Positions 63,517 through 64,000 of a stretch of DNA of 64,000 nucleotides are shown piece after piece; within the stretch, counting starts at the first letter, position 1, and every line of letters starts with the position of its first letter. The translations under genes and the position numbers were made by a program. Origin of the DNA: JBDROX01 sp043809645 (GTDB taxonomy: Bacteria > Patescibacteriota > Patescibacteriia > Magasanikbacterales > UBA922); assembly GCA_043809645.1 (NCBI GenBank), contig JBDROX010000036.1, positions 1 through 64,000 of the forward strand. Reading direction: 5' to 3'. The notes beneath the pieces were generated by a model that worked only from the letters and a program-made list of their open reading frames with translations, was not told the origin of the DNA and did no database searches.

Positions 63517-64000
63517 TTAGAAACCGCGTTTTATTCTCCTAAGTGTTTCTATTCCCCAAGTAAGCCAGTAAAATTTTGAAAGTGGTAGATCCTGACATGG
63601 GACGAGGTTCTTCTGATTTCCCCCAAACCCTTTCTTGAAGTGAGTAATACCGTGAAAAGGATGGTCTTTTGGTGCACCAGATGGTGCAATGCCCCATAGG
63701 TTATACTTCGACATTGGCCTCTTCATAGACTCTTTTATGACTTCCCACTGCACGGCGTAGGAAGTCGGAAGCCTCTTATCCAAACCAAGGGAGGCACTAT
63801 GACGATAGTTGGCCATTGATCCGAAAAACATAACAATTGCAGAAGAGTCAAGTCTTCCATCAGGGAGGTAGGCTTCGAATATTACTACCTCTCCTTCCTG
63901 TACGAACGCATGGAACTCATCAGAAATATACTTGGCAGAAAAACGTTGAAAATTATGTCTCTTGGCAACAACTGTATGCATGCCATTGAGACGAGCAAGG
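63517..64000 (-). CDS. FemAB/FemX-type peptidyltransferase, C-terminal part (partial)
   Basis: The frame is open to the window edge (LARLNGMHTVV...). Visible 161 residues contain AYLPDGRLDSSAIVMFFGSM, ANYRHSASLGLDKRLPTSYA, NLWGIAPSGAPKDHPFHGITHFKKGFGG, the GNAT-fold end of FemAB family enzymes that add amino acids to peptidoglycan stem peptides using aminoacyl-tRNA. A Met at 63981 is internal, not the start. Confidence 0.85.
   Translation of the reverse strand, partial: LARLNGMHTVVAKRHNFQRFSAKYISDEFHAFVQEGEVVIFEAYLPDGRLDSSAIVMFFGSMANYRHSASLGLDKRLPTSYAVQWEVIKESMKRPMSKYNLWGIAPSGAPKDHPFHGITHFKKGFGGNQKNLVPCQDLPLSKFYWLTWGIETLRRIKRGF

Noticed and set aside
1..64000. CRISPR array
   Set aside because: No series of evenly spaced direct repeats was seen; the only tandem repeats are the gltX heptamer and the 12-mer at 10081.

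Overview
The window looks like a genome fragment of an ultra-small Candidate Phyla Radiation bacterium (Patescibacteria, probably Parcubacteria-like). This is inferred from gene content: a lone SWIB domain protein, translin-like protein, CxxC-x17-CxxC protein, Gmad2 envelope proteins, a TraD-like ATPase outside any conjugation locus, L27 starting directly at MAHKKAGG, small-protein operons, 1-nt gene gaps and ATGA overlaps, and a group I intron in a tRNA. UGA is a normal stop here (cysS, rlmN), so this is not the UGA=Gly code. No rRNA, CRISPR array or insertion sequence was seen.

Layout. 0-14.6 kb is mostly minus strand: tRNA-Gln(CUG), a C39-like cysteine peptidase, dnaX, a GT-C-like membrane protein, a conserved TraD-like ATPase block, a cluster of small envelope proteins (two Gmad2 proteins, an LRR lipoprotein, DUF2164) and cysS. 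14.7-28.8 kb is mostly plus strand: type IV pilus genes (pilM, lone REC, pilin, pilD), ligA, gatCA, a double LOG protein, lgt overlapping tRNA-Ser, then ftsW-murG. 28.9-39 kb carries two GC-rich overlapping small membrane ORFs, an Nramp-like transporter, a P-type ATPase, translin, a Mur ligase, an FtsB-like protein, a parvulin, ftsEX and four tRNAs. 39.1-41.7 kb is an accessory patch after an intron-containing tRNA-Asn. 41.7-54 kb holds rlmN, a DEAD-box helicase, greA, typA, an RRM protein, a glutaredoxin, an Fe-S mini-operon and a GSII-type glutamine synthetase. 54-64 kb holds clpB under a CIRCE operator, thpR, a GT26 enzyme, a SpoU methylase, a frameshifted gltX, an M23 peptidase, a 0.6 kb convergent intergenic region, ftsQ and a FemAB-type gene running off the edge.

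Functional themes are envelope and division (lgt, ftsW, murG, Mur ligase, ftsB, ftsEX, M23, ftsQ, FemAB), with FtsEX plus the EnvC-like M23 protein as a plausible amidase-activation or septal hydrolase module. Others are type IV pili, tRNA charging, and a small redox/Fe-S set (FNR-like reductase, cysteine desulfurase, NifU-like scaffold, two ferredoxins). Many genes have an extended -10 box (TGnTATAMT) only 7-30 nt before the ATG, so leaders are very short; the DEAD helicase, RRM, rpmA and SWIB genes instead have about 90-150 nt structured leaders.

Most notable: (1) a heptanucleotide repeat expansion that frameshifts gltX; (2) a 324-nt group I intron splitting the anticodon of tRNA-Asn(GUU); (3) a Gmad2 gene cut by one in-frame UGA beside an intact paralogue; (4) a tandem LOG protein whose second copy lost the catalytic Glu; (5) a NifU-like protein whose BFD-like domain lost its cluster cysteines; (6) a glycosyltransferase apparently out of frame at an A8 tract.
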